Positions 19,529 through 28,922 are shown, numbered from the stretch's first letter. The stretch: DNA of 64,000 nt from Pseudomonas sp. BGI-2 (GCF_004310295.1 NZ_SISB01000030.1:22204-86203), one strand, 5' to 3'. Notes: generated from the letters alone by a model not told the origin. A program made the numbers and translations.

Positions 19529-21526
19529 TCAGGAGGTGGTGATTCGCCAGATGCTGAACGGTTGATGCGCCGGGTCGATCCGCATGAACTGGTACTTGCC
19601 GTGCCAGGTCCAGCGATGGCCGCTCATCAAGTCTTCGCCTTGGGTACTGGCGTCGTCGGGCAAGCCCATTTCCCACAGCGGCAATTCGAAGTTCGCTTCC
19701 TGGACGTTATGCGGGTCGAGGCTGACGGCCACCAGAATGAAGTTGCTGCCATCCGCGCTGCGTTTGCCGAAATACAGAATGTTGTCGTTCCACGCGTTGT
19801 AGACCGTCAAGCCCAGGTGCGTGTGCAGCGCCGGGTTTTGCCGGCGGATGCGGTTGAGCTGGGCAATCTCGGCGATGATGTTGCCCGGCGCATTGAAGTC
19901 CCGTGGGCGGATTTCGTACTTCTCGGAATTGAGGTATTCCTCCTTGCCCGGCACCGGCGCGGCTTCACACAGTTCGAAGCCCGAATACATGCCCCACAGC
20001 CCTGAACCCATAGTTGCCAACGCCGCGCGAATCAGAAAACCGGCGCGCCCGGACTCATGCAAAAACGCGGGATTGATGTCCGGCGTATTGACGAAGAAAT
20101 TCGGCCGGTAGCATTCGCGCCACGGCGACTCATTGAGCTCGGTGAAATAGGTCGCCAGTTCCGTTTTAGTATTGCGCCAGGTGAAGTAGGTGTAGCTCTG
20201 GGAGTAACCGACCTTGCCCAGCCGCGCCATCATCGCCGGGGTGGTAAAGGCTTCCGCGAGGAACATCACCTCGGGATACAGCGCCCGCACATCGGCGATC
20301 AGCCATTGCCAGAACGGCAGCGGCTTGGTGTGAGGGTTGTCGACGCGAAAGATCTTCACGCCCTCTTCGACCCAACCGACCACGATGTCCCGCAGCTCCA
20401 CCCACAAACTGGGGATCGCATCGCTGGCATAGAAATCGACGTTGACGATGTCCTGATATTTTTTCGGCGGGTTCTCGGCGTATTTGATCGTGCCGTCCGG
20501 ACGCCAGTTGAACCAGCCCGGGTGCTGTTTGAGCCACGGGTGGTCCTGGGAGCACTGGATCGCGAAATCGAGGGCAATTTCCAGTCCGTGATCCGCCGCC
20601 GCTGAAACCAGTCGACGGAAGTCTTCGCGAGTGCCGAGTTCGGAATGAATCGCCTCGTGCCCGCCCTCTTCGCTGCCGATGGCATACGGGCTGCCCGGAT
20701 CGTCGGGGCCGGCGGTCAATGAATTGTTCGGGCCTTTGCGGTAGCTGCGACCGATCGGGTGGATCGGCGGGAAGTACAGCACATCGAAACCCATGTCCTG
20801 AATCGTCGCCAGACGCGAGTGCACATCGTTAAACGTGCCGTGACGGGCGGGATCGTCGGTGATCGAGCGCGGAAACAACTCATACCAACTGGCGAACTGC
20901 GCCAGTCCCCGCTCGACGTCCAGCGCAAACTCGGGGCTGAGACTCAGGTAAGCGCGGTGATCGGCCTGGGCCATCTGGTCGGCGCTACGCTGGTGCAGAA
21001 ACAGGGCGACCTGCTCGGTTTCGAGCAGACCGGACAGCGCATGGTGCAACGCCGCCAGCTCTTCGCTCAACGGTCCTTCCGAGCGACCGGCCGCTTGTTG
21101 CACCTGGTTGCGCCCTTCCTGCAATTCCAGGCTGATCGGCACGCCGGCGATGTGTTTCTTCTCGATCTCATACAGAAAGCTGGCGTACTGATCGATCCAG
21201 GCTTCGATACAAAAGACGTAGCGGCCCTGATCCTCAACATGGAACTGGCCCTGCCAGCCGTTGTTGCCAAGGTCGGTCATGACCTCGCTCTGCCAAGTCT
21301 CGTCGCTGTCGGCACGCCAGCGTATGCGCACGGCCAGTTTGTCGTGACCGTCGGCGAATACTTTGGCGGTGACCACCACGTCCTGCCCCACCACGGCCTT
21401 GGCAGCAAACTGCCCGCCGTCCAGGGTCGGCATGATGTTTTCGATGGCGATGCGCGGCAGCAGCAGAGCCTGCGACAGCGGCATATGAGGGTTGTAATTC
21501 AGCTCTGTCGGTTTTTCAGCAGTCAT
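19529..21526 (-). CDS. glgE: Alpha-1,4-glucan:maltose-1-phosphate maltosyltransferase
   Basis: This 665-residue GH13_3 enzyme elongates alpha-1,4-glucan using maltose-1-phosphate. The N-terminal region has the GlgE immunoglobulin-like domain (VVGQDVVVTAKVFADGHDKLAVRIRWR). The catalytic domain has DVLYFPPIHPIGRSYRKG, nucleophile Asp396 in IFRVDNPHTKP and acid/base Glu425 in FLAEAFT, followed by NTPDINPAFL. The ATG at 21526 was chosen over the longer open frame because AGGAGA precedes it and the protein then starts with the usual short leader. It is the first gene of the minus-strand glgE-treS-glgB set. Confidence 0.96.
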   Translation of the reverse strand: MTAEKPTELNYNPHMPLSQALLLPRIAIENIMPTLDGGQFAAKAVVGQDVVVTAKVFADGHDKLAVRIRWRADSDETWQSEVMTDLGNNGWQGQFHVEDQGRYVFCIEAWIDQYASFLYEIEKKHIAGVPISLELQEGRNQVQQAAGRSEGPLSEELAALHHALSGLLETEQVALFLHQRSADQMAQADHRAYLSLSPEFALDVERGLAQFASWYELFPRSITDDPARHGTFNDVHSRLATIQDMGFDVLYFPPIHPIGRSYRKGPNNSLTAGPDDPGSPYAIGSEEGGHEAIHSELGTREDFRRLVSAAADHGLEIALDFAIQCSQDHPWLKQHPGWFNWRPDGTIKYAENPPKKYQDIVNVDFYASDAIPSLWVELRDIVVGWVEEGVKIFRVDNPHTKPLPFWQWLIADVRALYPEVMFLAEAFTTPAMMARLGKVGYSQSYTYFTWRNTKTELATYFTELNESPWRECYRPNFFVNTPDINPAFLHESGRAGFLIRAALATMGSGLWGMYSGFELCEAAPVPGKEEYLNSEKYEIRPRDFNAPGNIIAEIAQLNRIRRQNPALHTHLGLTVYNAWNDNILYFGKRSADGSNFILVAVSLDPHNVQEANFELPLWEMGLPDDASTQGEDLMSGHRWTWHGKYQFMRIDPAHQPFSIWRITTS

Positions 21527-21731
21527 CGAGCATCTCTCCTTAACGCCCCATGGACGCTCATGTGTCTGGTCGTCGTTCACGCAGAACCCGTCGGTCCGAC
21601 ATGAACTCACTTAGGTTCCGAGCGACAAGCGCGGGGAAAAGTTCACGCCATTTGCCGGGAATCAAATCCCTCGCGCGACGGTCAACCAACTTAAGCACGA
21701 CTTACGCCATGTGCCACTGGAGGCTTCAACG

Positions 21732-21899
21732 ATGAGTATTCCAATCCCGGCTGAAACACCCGATCCGAACATCGACCAGCCGACCATTCCGCCGACCGAG
21801 CCGGAGCCGGTGCCCGAGCAAGAGCCGCCGGGAACCACTCCACCGCCTCGGGAAGAACCACCAGCCACCCTGCCGCCGGTGATCCTGACGCCAGAGTGA
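21732..21899 (+). CDS. Small proline/glutamate-rich protein
   Basis: This 55-residue protein is very rich in Pro and Glu (PEPVPEQEPPG, PPPREEPPATLPP) and has no membrane segment or signal peptide. The ATG at 21732 has a perfect GGAGG 8 bases upstream (21719-21723), which supports a real gene. It is divergent from glgE, with a 205-base gap to the glgE start. It is probably intrinsically disordered; the function is unknown. It converges on the broken MgtC gene, with 3 bases between them. Confidence 0.65.
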   Translation: MSIPIPAETPDPNIDQPTIPPTEPEPVPEQEPPGTTPPPREEPPATLPPVILTPE

Positions 21900-21902
21900 T
21901 AG

Positions 21903-22417
21903 CTACGGCCGCTCTTGCTCGTCTGTTTCCCTGTCGATCATTCTCACGATCCTCGGCATCACGCTGAAAATCGCCAATGCCAGCAGCGTACTGAACACCG
22001 CCGTCGCCTCGCGACCCAAGCCGGCCGAGACACCGATGGCGGCGGTCATCCACAAGCCGGCGGCGGTGGTCAGGCCTTTAACATGGCCATCATCGCCTTC
22101 CTGGTTTTTCAGGATGGTGCCAGCGCAGAGGAAACCGATTCCGGCGATCACGCCCTGCACCACTCGGCTCATGGCATCGGCCTGGGAGAGCCGGACATCT
22201 GCGGCACCAGCACAAACAACGCCGCGCCCAGCGCCACCAACATGTGCGTGCGAACCCCGGCAGCCTTGCCCTTTTGCTCCCGTTCGAAACCGAGAATGCC
22301 GCCCAATATTGCTGCGATCAGCAATCTCACGGTTATACGTGTCAGTTGTGACGCATCGCCGATGTCGGCGAACTCCGCTTGCAGGGTTACCCAAACCTCA
22401 TGCCACCAGGCGTTCAT
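21903..22417 (-). pseudogene. MgtC/SapB family membrane protein, frameshifted
   Basis: The first 76 codons from the ATG at 22417 (preceded by AAGGA) give a typical MgtC/SapB N-terminus: ITVRLLIAAILGGILGFERE, then GVRTHMLVALGAALFVLVPQMSGS. The rest of the family sequence (DAMSRVVQGVIAGIGFLCAG, TTAAGLWMTAAIGVSAGLG and a C-terminal TM helix) continues in another frame to the stop at 21903. The switch is at 22186-22190, where GAGAG (plus strand) looks like a two-base GA duplication. Removing two bases gives one continuous frame of about 170 residues, the family length. As given, translation would stop after MSGSPRPMP. It is either a real mutation or a sequencing error. Confidence 0.85.
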
Positions 22418-22542
22418 GGTGCAATCCTTGTGATTGTTCGTTATGGGAGGATGAACCGCGCCGACCATTAATCAGTTGCACAGAACGATGTCCTACGGAT
22501 GCGCCCTAACAGTTTAGAACCCGCTAAAAAAAGGACACCGCC

Positions 22543-22776
22543 ATGACTGTGCGCATCGAAAACCAGACCTGCTTTTTCCTTACCGAGAACGGCGAAGAAA
22601 TTCGCCTGTGCCCCGATGTCACGATCATTACCGATTCGGAAAAAGCCATGTCGGCGGTTGAGCTCAACGGCCAGCGTGTCTACATCACCGAAGCAGAAGC
22701 CGACGCATTGACCGTAGCAGGTGCAGTGGACGGTCGCAGGCATTTGAAGGCTACCGACAGTGATTCGGTGATTTGA
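22543..22776 (+). CDS. Small Pseudomonas protein, probably DUF3203
   Basis: This 77-residue soluble protein begins with VRIENQTCFFLTENGEEIR and has an ELNGQRVYITEAEADAL segment. It looks like the short Pseudomonas-restricted DUF3203 family; this is recognition from memory. AAGGA lies 9 bases before the ATG. No function is known. It is followed by hairpins and a terminator, so it is probably monocistronic. Confidence 0.68.
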   Translation: MTVRIENQTCFFLTENGEEIRLCPDVTIITDSEKAMSAVELNGQRVYITEAEADALTVAGAVDGRRHLKATDSDSVI

Positions 22777-22860
22777 CTGACCCGGATCAACAACGCCCGC
22801 AAGCGCCTGATATAGGCGCCTGCGCCCCGCTGTGACGGGGTGCATCAAGTTGTCGCAGGT

Positions 22861-22892
22861 AGCGGACCAATGCCCATCTGATCCGCTTTTTA
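22861..22892 (+). terminator. Rho-independent terminator after the DUF3203-like gene
   Basis: AGCGGA (22861-22866) pairs with TCCGCT (22882-22887), followed by a T-rich tract TTTTATT. Two more hairpins precede it (GCGCCT/AGGCGC at 22803-22819 and GCCCCG/CGGGG just after). It would isolate ccoG from the upstream gene. Confidence 0.55.
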
Positions 22893-22958
22893 TTGCAATA
22901 CCTGAGTCTGTTATGCAAACAGATCGCTGGTCATAGTGCTCATGCCTGATGGAGGCCG

Positions 22959-22976
22959 ATGAGCGAAAGACCATGA
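22959..22976 (+). other. Five-codon leader ORF overlapping the ccoG start
   Basis: GGAGG (22951-22955) is followed by ATG AGC GAA AGA CCA TGA, whose stop shares bases with the ccoG ATG at 22973. The segment ATGAGCGAAAGA occurs twice, 14 bases apart (22959 and 22973), so a short tandem duplication at the start codon is likely. Translation of the mini-ORF could couple to ccoG. Confidence 0.4.
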
Positions 22977-24400
22977 GCGAAAGAATCCCCGTCCGAACCG
23001 TAGAACCTGCCTCATTTGTAAAAAACGAGCCTTTGCGTCCAAAGATAAAGGCCAAATCCAGCGACAACCTGATCCACACCCGCAGCTTCACCGGCCTGTT
23101 CCGCACACTGCGCTTGAGCGGCACGGGCGTATTGTTTTTACTGTTCTTCGGCACCGTGTGGCTGAACTGGGGCGACCGTCAGGCGGTGCTCTGGGACCTT
23201 TCCGAAAGCAAATTCCACATTTTCGGCGCAACCTTCTGGCCTCAGGACTTCATCCTGCTCTCGGCGCTGCTGATCATCGCCGCGTTCGGCCTGTTCGCGA
23301 TCACCGTGTTCGCCGGCAGGGTCTGGTGCGGTTACACCTGCCCGCAGAGCTCCTGGACCTGGATCTTCATGTGGTGCGAGAAGATCACCGAAGGCGAACG
23401 CAACCAGCGGATCAAATTGCAAGCCGCGCCCTGGGGCCTGAACAAACTGATCCGCCGCTCGGCCAAGCACACCCTGTGGCTGGCCATCAGCCTGCTCACC
23501 GGGCTGACCTTTGTTGGCTACTTCACGCCGATCCGGCCGCTGGCCGAAGAGCTGCTGACCCTGCAGATGGGGGGTGTCAGCCTGTTCTGGGTACTGTTTT
23601 TCACCGGCGCAACTTACATCAACGCCGGTTGGCTGCGTGAAGCGGTGTGCATGCACATGTGCCCGTATGCGCGGTTCCAGAGTGTGATGTTCGACAAAGA
23701 CACCCTGACCATTTCCTACGACGTGGCCCGTGGTGAAAACCGTGGCCCGCGCAAACGTGAGGTGAAACCGGCCGAGGTGGGCCTGGGTGATTGCATCGAT
23801 TGTCAGGTGTGCGTGCAGGTCTGCCCGACCGGAATCGACATTCGCGATGGTTTGCAGATGGAGTGCATCGGCTGCGCGGCATGTATCGACGCCTGCGATT
23901 CGATCATGGACAAAATGGGCTATGCGCGTGGCTTGATCAGCTATACCTCGGAGCATGAGTTGCAAGGTGGCAAGACCCACCTGTTGCGGCCGCGGCTGAT
24001 CGGTTACACCGCGGTGCTGCTGGTGATGATCGGCGCCCTCGCCCTCGCCTTGGTCGAACGGCCGATGGTGTCGTTGGACGTGAGCAAAGACCGTGGCCTG
24101 TTCCGCGAGAACAGTCAGGGGCAGATCGAAAACATCTACAGCCTGAAGGTCATCAACAAGACTCAGCTGCGTCAGGAGTACCAACTGAACCTGGTGGATG
24201 GCGAAGGCTTCCAGCTGCAAGGCAAGACCGAGCTGAGCCTGGCGCCGGGTGAGATTGTGGATGTGCCGGTGTCGGTGGCAATGCTGGCGGACCGGCCGAA
24301 CAGCAGCTCGCAGACAATCAGCTTCAAGATTGTCGACAGTGACGAGCCAGACATCTATAGCGTGGCCAAAAGCCGGTTTGTTGCGCCGATGAACCGTTGA
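22973..24400 (+). CDS. ccoG: Cytochrome c oxidase accessory protein CcoG (FixG/RdxA)
   Basis: This 475-residue membrane ferredoxin-like protein belongs to the CcoG family, which is involved in cbb3 oxidase assembly and reported to reduce Cu(II). Membrane segments are visible near residues 45-60, 85-110, 155-180 and 190-215 and at about 335-355. Two CxxxCP motifs (CGYTCP, CMHMCP) and two iron-sulfur motifs (CIDCQVCVQVCP and CIGCAACIDACD) are intact. The C-terminus is a periplasmic Ig-like domain. An in-frame ATG at 22949 would add 8 residues; 22973 gives the usual MSER start. No ccoNOPQ or ccoHIS genes are adjacent, so this is a stand-alone copy. Confidence 0.92.
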   Translation: MSERIPVRTVEPASFVKNEPLRPKIKAKSSDNLIHTRSFTGLFRTLRLSGTGVLFLLFFGTVWLNWGDRQAVLWDLSESKFHIFGATFWPQDFILLSALLIIAAFGLFAITVFAGRVWCGYTCPQSSWTWIFMWCEKITEGERNQRIKLQAAPWGLNKLIRRSAKHTLWLAISLLTGLTFVGYFTPIRPLAEELLTLQMGGVSLFWVLFFTGATYINAGWLREAVCMHMCPYARFQSVMFDKDTLTISYDVARGENRGPRKREVKPAEVGLGDCIDCQVCVQVCPTGIDIRDGLQMECIGCAACIDACDSIMDKMGYARGLISYTSEHELQGGKTHLLRPRLIGYTAVLLVMIGALALALVERPMVSLDVSKDRGLFRENSQGQIENIYSLKVINKTQLRQEYQLNLVDGEGFQLQGKTELSLAPGEIVDVPVSVAMLADRPNSSSQTISFKIVDSDEPDIYSVAKSRFVAPMNR

Positions 24401-24498
24401 TCCCTTAGACTACGGTGCTGCCATTCGCGGGCGGCGTTCCGACTTGCCCGCGAAGAGTTCACCTCGATTTTTCTGAATGACACCAATCCAGGCACTCG

Positions 24499-25908
24499 AT
24501 GAAACGCTACGAAAAATTCGCCGACGACATCGCTGAACTGATCCGCTCCGGCGTCCTCGGCCCCGGCCAGCGCGTGCCGTCGGTGCGCTACGCCAGCCAG
24601 ACTTACGGGGTCAGCCCGTCCACCGTGTTCCAGGCCTATTACCTGCTCGAACGCCGTGGCCTGATCCGCGCCCGGCCGCGCTCCGGCTACTTCGTCAACG
24701 CGCACGCGCCGAGCCCGTTTTCTGAGCCGGTGATCAGCAGTCAGGTCAACGAATCCACCGAAGTCGACGTCAGCGAACTGGTGTTCTCGGTCCTCGACTC
24801 GATCAAGGACCCGACCACCGTGCCCTTCGGCTCGGCCTTCCCCAGCCCGACCCTGTTCCCGTTGCAGCGCCTGTCCCGCTCCCTGGCCAGCGCCGCCCGG
24901 GACATGGACCCGCGAATGGTCGTCACCGACATGTCGCCGGGCAACCCGCAGCTGCGTCGCCAGATTGCCCTGCGTTACATGGTCGGCGGGCTGATGCTGC
25001 CGATGGAGGAATTGCTGATCACCAACGGTGCGCTGGAAGCGCTGAACCTGTGCCTGCAAGCGGTCACCGAGCCCGGCGACCTGGTGGCCATCGAAGCCCC
25101 GGCGTTCTATGCCTGCCTGCAAATACTGGAACGGCTGAAGCTCAAAGCCGTCGAGATCCCGGTGCACCCGCGCGACGGTATCGACCTGGGCGTGCTCGCC
25201 CAAACCCTGGAACGCCACCCGATCAAGGCGTGCTGGTGCATGACCAGTTTCCAGAACCCGATGGGCGCAACCATGCCCGAGGCCAAGAAGCAGGAGCTGG
25301 TCGAGTTATTGCGCAGCCACCAAGTGCCGCTGATAGAGGACGACGTCTACGCCGAACTCTATTACGGTCAACAGGCACCGAAACCGGCCAAGGCGTTTGA
25401 TACCGAAGGGCTGGTGATGCATTGCGGTTCCTTCGCCAAGAGCCTGGCCCCGGGCTACCGCATTGGCTGGGTCGCCGCCGGGCGTTACGCGCAGAAGATC
25501 GAGCGCCTGAAACTCATGACCTCGCTGTGCGCCTCGATGCCGGCCCAGGCCGCCATCGCCGACTACCTGCAACACGGCGGCTACGACCGGCACTTGCGCA
25601 AACTGCGTTATGCCCTGGAAGAACAGCAAAGCGCCATGCTCGCCGCCATCGCCCGCTACTTCCCGGCGCAGACACGCGTCAGCCAACCGGCCGGGGGCTA
25701 CTTTTTGTGGCTGGAACTGCCGCCGCAGATGGATTCGCTGAAGTTGTTTCAGATGGCATTGGCGCAAGGCATCAGCATCGCGCCGGGGCCGATCTTTTCA
25801 CCGACGCAGCGGTTCAGGAATTGTATTCGGTTGAATTATGGGAGCCCGTGGACCGAGGATTCGGAGAAGGCGATGGAGACGTTGGGGCGGATAGTGCGGT
25901 CATTCTGA
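24499..25908 (+). CDS. MocR-type regulator: GntR domain fused to PLP aminotransferase fold
   Basis: This 469-residue protein has an N-terminal winged-helix GntR domain (residues 1 to about 70: YEKFADDIAELIRSGVLGPG, VSPSTVFQAYYLLERRGLI). A class I/II aminotransferase-like domain follows, with the PLP-binding lysine in SFAKSLAPGYRIGW and the SFQNPMGATMP loop. MocR proteins are usually PLP-sensing transcription factors. The target is not evident; the divergent or adjacent target usually expected is not obvious, since ccoG upstream is co-directional and the SDR downstream is convergent. Confidence 0.9.
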   Translation: MKRYEKFADDIAELIRSGVLGPGQRVPSVRYASQTYGVSPSTVFQAYYLLERRGLIRARPRSGYFVNAHAPSPFSEPVISSQVNESTEVDVSELVFSVLDSIKDPTTVPFGSAFPSPTLFPLQRLSRSLASAARDMDPRMVVTDMSPGNPQLRRQIALRYMVGGLMLPMEELLITNGALEALNLCLQAVTEPGDLVAIEAPAFYACLQILERLKLKAVEIPVHPRDGIDLGVLAQTLERHPIKACWCMTSFQNPMGATMPEAKKQELVELLRSHQVPLIEDDVYAELYYGQQAPKPAKAFDTEGLVMHCGSFAKSLAPGYRIGWVAAGRYAQKIERLKLMTSLCASMPAQAAIADYLQHGGYDRHLRKLRYALEEQQSAMLAAIARYFPAQTRVSQPAGGYFLWLELPPQMDSLKLFQMALAQGISIAPGPIFSPTQRFRNCIRLNYGSPWTEDSEKAMETLGRIVRSF

Positions 25909-26001
25909 CGATTCTGTGTTGTTTGATAGATTGCTATCGCGAGCTTGCTCCGGGCGGCGATCCGACGATGAGGCCGACCCGGTTAACACAAGTCTTAGAG
26001 A

Positions 26002-26748
26002 TTAACGCCCGCCGCCAAGATCAACGAAAGTCCCCGTCGCATAAGAAGCCTTGTCCGACAGCAACCAGATAATCGCCTCAGCCACTTCATCCGGCCGGCC
26101 ACCGCGAGCCATCGGGATTGCCGATTCGAGCTTGCTGACCCGATCCGGATCACCGCTCAGCGCATGGAAGTCGGTGTAGATAAACCCCGGCCGCACCGCA
26201 TTGACGCGAATCCCCTCGCCCGCCACTTCCTTGGACAGGCCGATGGTGAAGCTGTCGAGGGCGCCTTTGGAGGCGGCGTAATCCACGTATTCGTTGGGTG
26301 AGCCCAAACGCGAGGCCACCGAAGACACGTTGACGATGCTGCCGCCCTGCCCGCCATGTTTGGGCGACATGCGCATGATCGCGTGCTTGGCGCAGAGGAT
26401 GGGCGCCAGGACGTTGGTCTTGAGGGTTTTGAGAATGCGGAACTCGGACATTTCGTCAACGCGGGATTTGTGCCCGACGGTGCCGGCGTTGTTCACCAGC
26501 GCCGTGACTCGACCCAGCTCGGTGTCGACACGGTGGAACAGACTGATCACTTCGTCTTCGATGCTGACGTCGGCGCGCACCGCAATGGCTTGAGCGCCCA
26601 GTGCGCGAACTTGCGCCAATACACTATGCGCAGCCGATTCGTCGGCCTGATAGTTGATACAGATCCGATAGCCAAGCCCTGCGGCCAACAGCGCGGTTGC
26701 AGCGCCGATACCACGGCCGCCGCCGGTGATGACAATGACCTTGTCCAT
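26002..26748 (-). CDS. Short-chain dehydrogenase/reductase
   Basis: This 248-residue classical SDR has the cofactor motif TGGGRGIG (residues 8-15), NNAG at 86-89, catalytic Ser near 143 (NVSSVAS), Tyr157 and Lys161 (YAASK), and a C-terminal ATGTFVDLGGGR. Acidic or basic residues after beta-2 (NYQADESAA) do not settle NADH versus NADPH. The substrate is unknown. It is convergent with the MocR gene, and a partial REP (CGCGAGCTTGCTCC) lies in the 93-base gap between them. Confidence 0.9.
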   Translation of the reverse strand: MDKVIVITGGGRGIGAATALLAAGLGYRICINYQADESAAHSVLAQVRALGAQAIAVRADVSIEDEVISLFHRVDTELGRVTALVNNAGTVGHKSRVDEMSEFRILKTLKTNVLAPILCAKHAIMRMSPKHGGQGGSIVNVSSVASRLGSPNEYVDYAASKGALDSFTIGLSKEVAGEGIRVNAVRPGFIYTDFHALSGDPDRVSKLESAIPMARGGRPDEVAEAIIWLLSDKASYATGTFVDLGGGR

Positions 26749-26840
26749 GCTGACTTTCCCCCTTCACGCGTAAGCAGTCGGGGCCAAGAGTAACCGCCAT
26801 TGCCGGTTTTTGCATGGTCTCACATCAATCACAACGGTAT

Positions 26841-28922
26841 TCAAGCCGTCGTCAATCGTTCCCCGCGAACAATGTCGGCCATGAAGCGATCCGCCGGCAG
26901 AGGATGGCCGAGCAGGAAGCCCTGCAATGAATCGCAGCCCAGTTTGGTCAGGAAGTCTTGCTGGACACCGGTCTCCACGCCTTCAGCCACGATGCGCAAA
27001 CCCAACGCCTGGCCGAGGGCGACGATGGCCGAAACGATGGCCGCGTCGTCACTGTCGTGTTCCAGATCGCGGACGAAACCGCGGTCGATCTTCAGTTCGT
27101 TGGCCGGCAGACGCTTGAGGTACATCAAACTCGAATAGCCGGTGCCGAAGTCATCGATGGACAGGTCGACGCCCATTTCCGAGAGTTCCTGAAGCACCGT
27201 CATGCTCGCATCGGCATCGCTCATGGCGGTGGTTTCGGTGATTTCCAGAGTCAGGCTATTGGCCGGCAGCTGATGCGTGGCCAAGGCCTTGGAGACGCTC
27301 TTGACCAGGCCCGTATGGCAGAACTGCAACGCCGAGAGATTTACGGCAATGCGCCAGTCGGTGTAGCCACGGACGTACCACTCGCGCATTTGGCGGCAGG
27401 CTTCGTTCAGGACCCATTCACCAATGGGAATGATCAGCCCGGTCCGTTCCGCGAGGTCGATAAACTTGTCCGGCAGCAACATGCCCTGGGTCGGATGCTC
27501 CCAGCGCAGCAGCGCCTCGGCGCCCACCGGGCGGCCATTGCCGGCGTCGAACTTGGGCTGGTAATAGAGGCTGAATTGCTGCTGATCGAGGGCGTTGCGC
27601 AAATCCTGCAGCAGTTGCAGCTGTTTGCGCGCGTTGCTGTTCATCGAGGCGTCGAAGAAGCTGTAGCCGTTTTTCCCGGCGCCCTTGGCGTGGTACATCG
27701 CCGCATCGGCGTTCATCAGCAATTCCTGGGCAGTCTGGCCGTTGCCCGGGTACAGCGCGATGCCAACGCTGGCGGAAATCTGCAGCTCATGTTCGGCGAC
27801 GCGGAACGAACTGCCGATCAGCCCGACCTGACGCGCCGCCAGGCTCAACGCGTCATTTGGCTCGCCGAGCCGCACCAGCAACACGAACTCATCGCCACCG
27901 ATTCGCGCCAACGTGTCCTGACTGCGCATGTCCTCGCGCAGGCGCAAACCGACCTCACGCAACAACTGATCGCCCATGTGGTGGCCGAACGCATCGTTGA
28001 CCGGTTTGAAACCGTCCAGGTCGATGAACATCAGCGCGAAACAACCGCCCTGCTCCTGAACCTTGGACATGGCCTGCTCGATGCGGTCGGCCAGCAACAT
28101 GCGATTGGGCAGTCCCGTCAGGGTGTCGTGCAGGGCCAGTTGGGTCAGCTCACGGTTGGCTTCCGTCAGCGAGCGCGCCAGGTCCGCAGTGCGGGCCTCA
28201 AGACGTGCATCGAGCACCGAGGTCAACAAGGCGATGCTCAATACCGCGAGCGTGGTGATCAGTACCAGATTGTCGAGGCCTTTGCCGTTCAAGCCGCTGA
28301 TGGCGGCGCCACAGAAACTGCCGTCCGGGAATCGCGCCGCGGCCATGGCGGTGTAGTGCATGCCGACGATGGCGAGGCCCATGATCACCGCGGCACCGGC
28401 GCGTAACAGACCCACATACGGCGTGTGCTGGCGCAGGTGGAAGGCAATCCATAACGCTGCGCCGGAAGCGCCAACGGCGATGAGCAGCGACGCACCGAAC
28501 AGCGTCGGGTCGTAATCGATACCCGGCTGCATGCGCATGGCGGCCATGCCCGTGTAATGCATGGCGCTGATCCCGGCCCCCATGATCAACGCGCCGAACG
28601 CCAGTTGCCAGCTCGGCAGCCGTGGCTGGCTGACCAGCCACAGGGCAAAGCCGCAGGACAGGATCGCGGTCAGCAGCGAGAGTGCCGTGAGGGTGAAGTC
28701 GTAACCCAGGTCGATGGGCAATGTGAACGCGAGCATGCCGATAAAGTGCATCGACCAGACGCCAACGCCCATGGCAAAGGCGCCGCCCGCCGTCCATAGA
28801 AACACGGCGCGGCCTTTGGCCGTGGAGATGCGTTCGGTCAGGTCGAGCGCGGTATAGGAGGCGAGAATCGCTACGCAGAGCGAAATGATAACCAGCGTGG
28901 GTGAATAGCTACCGATGAGCAT
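26841..28922 (-). CDS. MHYT-GGDEF-EAL membrane c-di-GMP enzyme (MucR-like)
   Basis: This 693-residue inner-membrane protein has an N-terminal seven-helix MHYT sensor (motifs MHFIGM, MHYTGM and MHYTAM; a proposed metal/NO/O2 sensor). A GGDEF domain has an intact GGDEF at 342-346 and an inhibitory RxxD site (RSQD) five residues before it. An EAL domain has EALLRW at 469-474. Both catalytic signatures look complete, so it may make and break c-di-GMP. The size and order match P. aeruginosa MucR, which supports alginate production. The ATG at 28922 starts directly at the first helix (MLIGSYSPTLVI); the longer open frame upstream is not conserved in character. Confidence 0.92.
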   Translation of the reverse strand: MLIGSYSPTLVIISLCVAILASYTALDLTERISTAKGRAVFLWTAGGAFAMGVGVWSMHFIGMLAFTLPIDLGYDFTLTALSLLTAILSCGFALWLVSQPRLPSWQLAFGALIMGAGISAMHYTGMAAMRMQPGIDYDPTLFGASLLIAVGASGAALWIAFHLRQHTPYVGLLRAGAAVIMGLAIVGMHYTAMAAARFPDGSFCGAAISGLNGKGLDNLVLITTLAVLSIALLTSVLDARLEARTADLARSLTEANRELTQLALHDTLTGLPNRMLLADRIEQAMSKVQEQGGCFALMFIDLDGFKPVNDAFGHHMGDQLLREVGLRLREDMRSQDTLARIGGDEFVLLVRLGEPNDALSLAARQVGLIGSSFRVAEHELQISASVGIALYPGNGQTAQELLMNADAAMYHAKGAGKNGYSFFDASMNSNARKQLQLLQDLRNALDQQQFSLYYQPKFDAGNGRPVGAEALLRWEHPTQGMLLPDKFIDLAERTGLIIPIGEWVLNEACRQMREWYVRGYTDWRIAVNLSALQFCHTGLVKSVSKALATHQLPANSLTLEITETTAMSDADASMTVLQELSEMGVDLSIDDFGTGYSSLMYLKRLPANELKIDRGFVRDLEHDSDDAAIVSAIVALGQALGLRIVAEGVETGVQQDFLTKLGCDSLQGFLLGHPLPADRFMADIVRGERLTTA

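Noticed and set aside
22186..22190. Programmed frameshift in the MgtC gene
   Set aside because: No slippery heptamer or downstream stimulator is evident; the pattern fits a two-base duplication.
22777..22972. ANR/FNR box upstream of ccoG
   Set aside because: No TTGAT-N4-ATCAA site; the nearest TTGAC...ATCAA has the wrong spacing and lies before a terminator.
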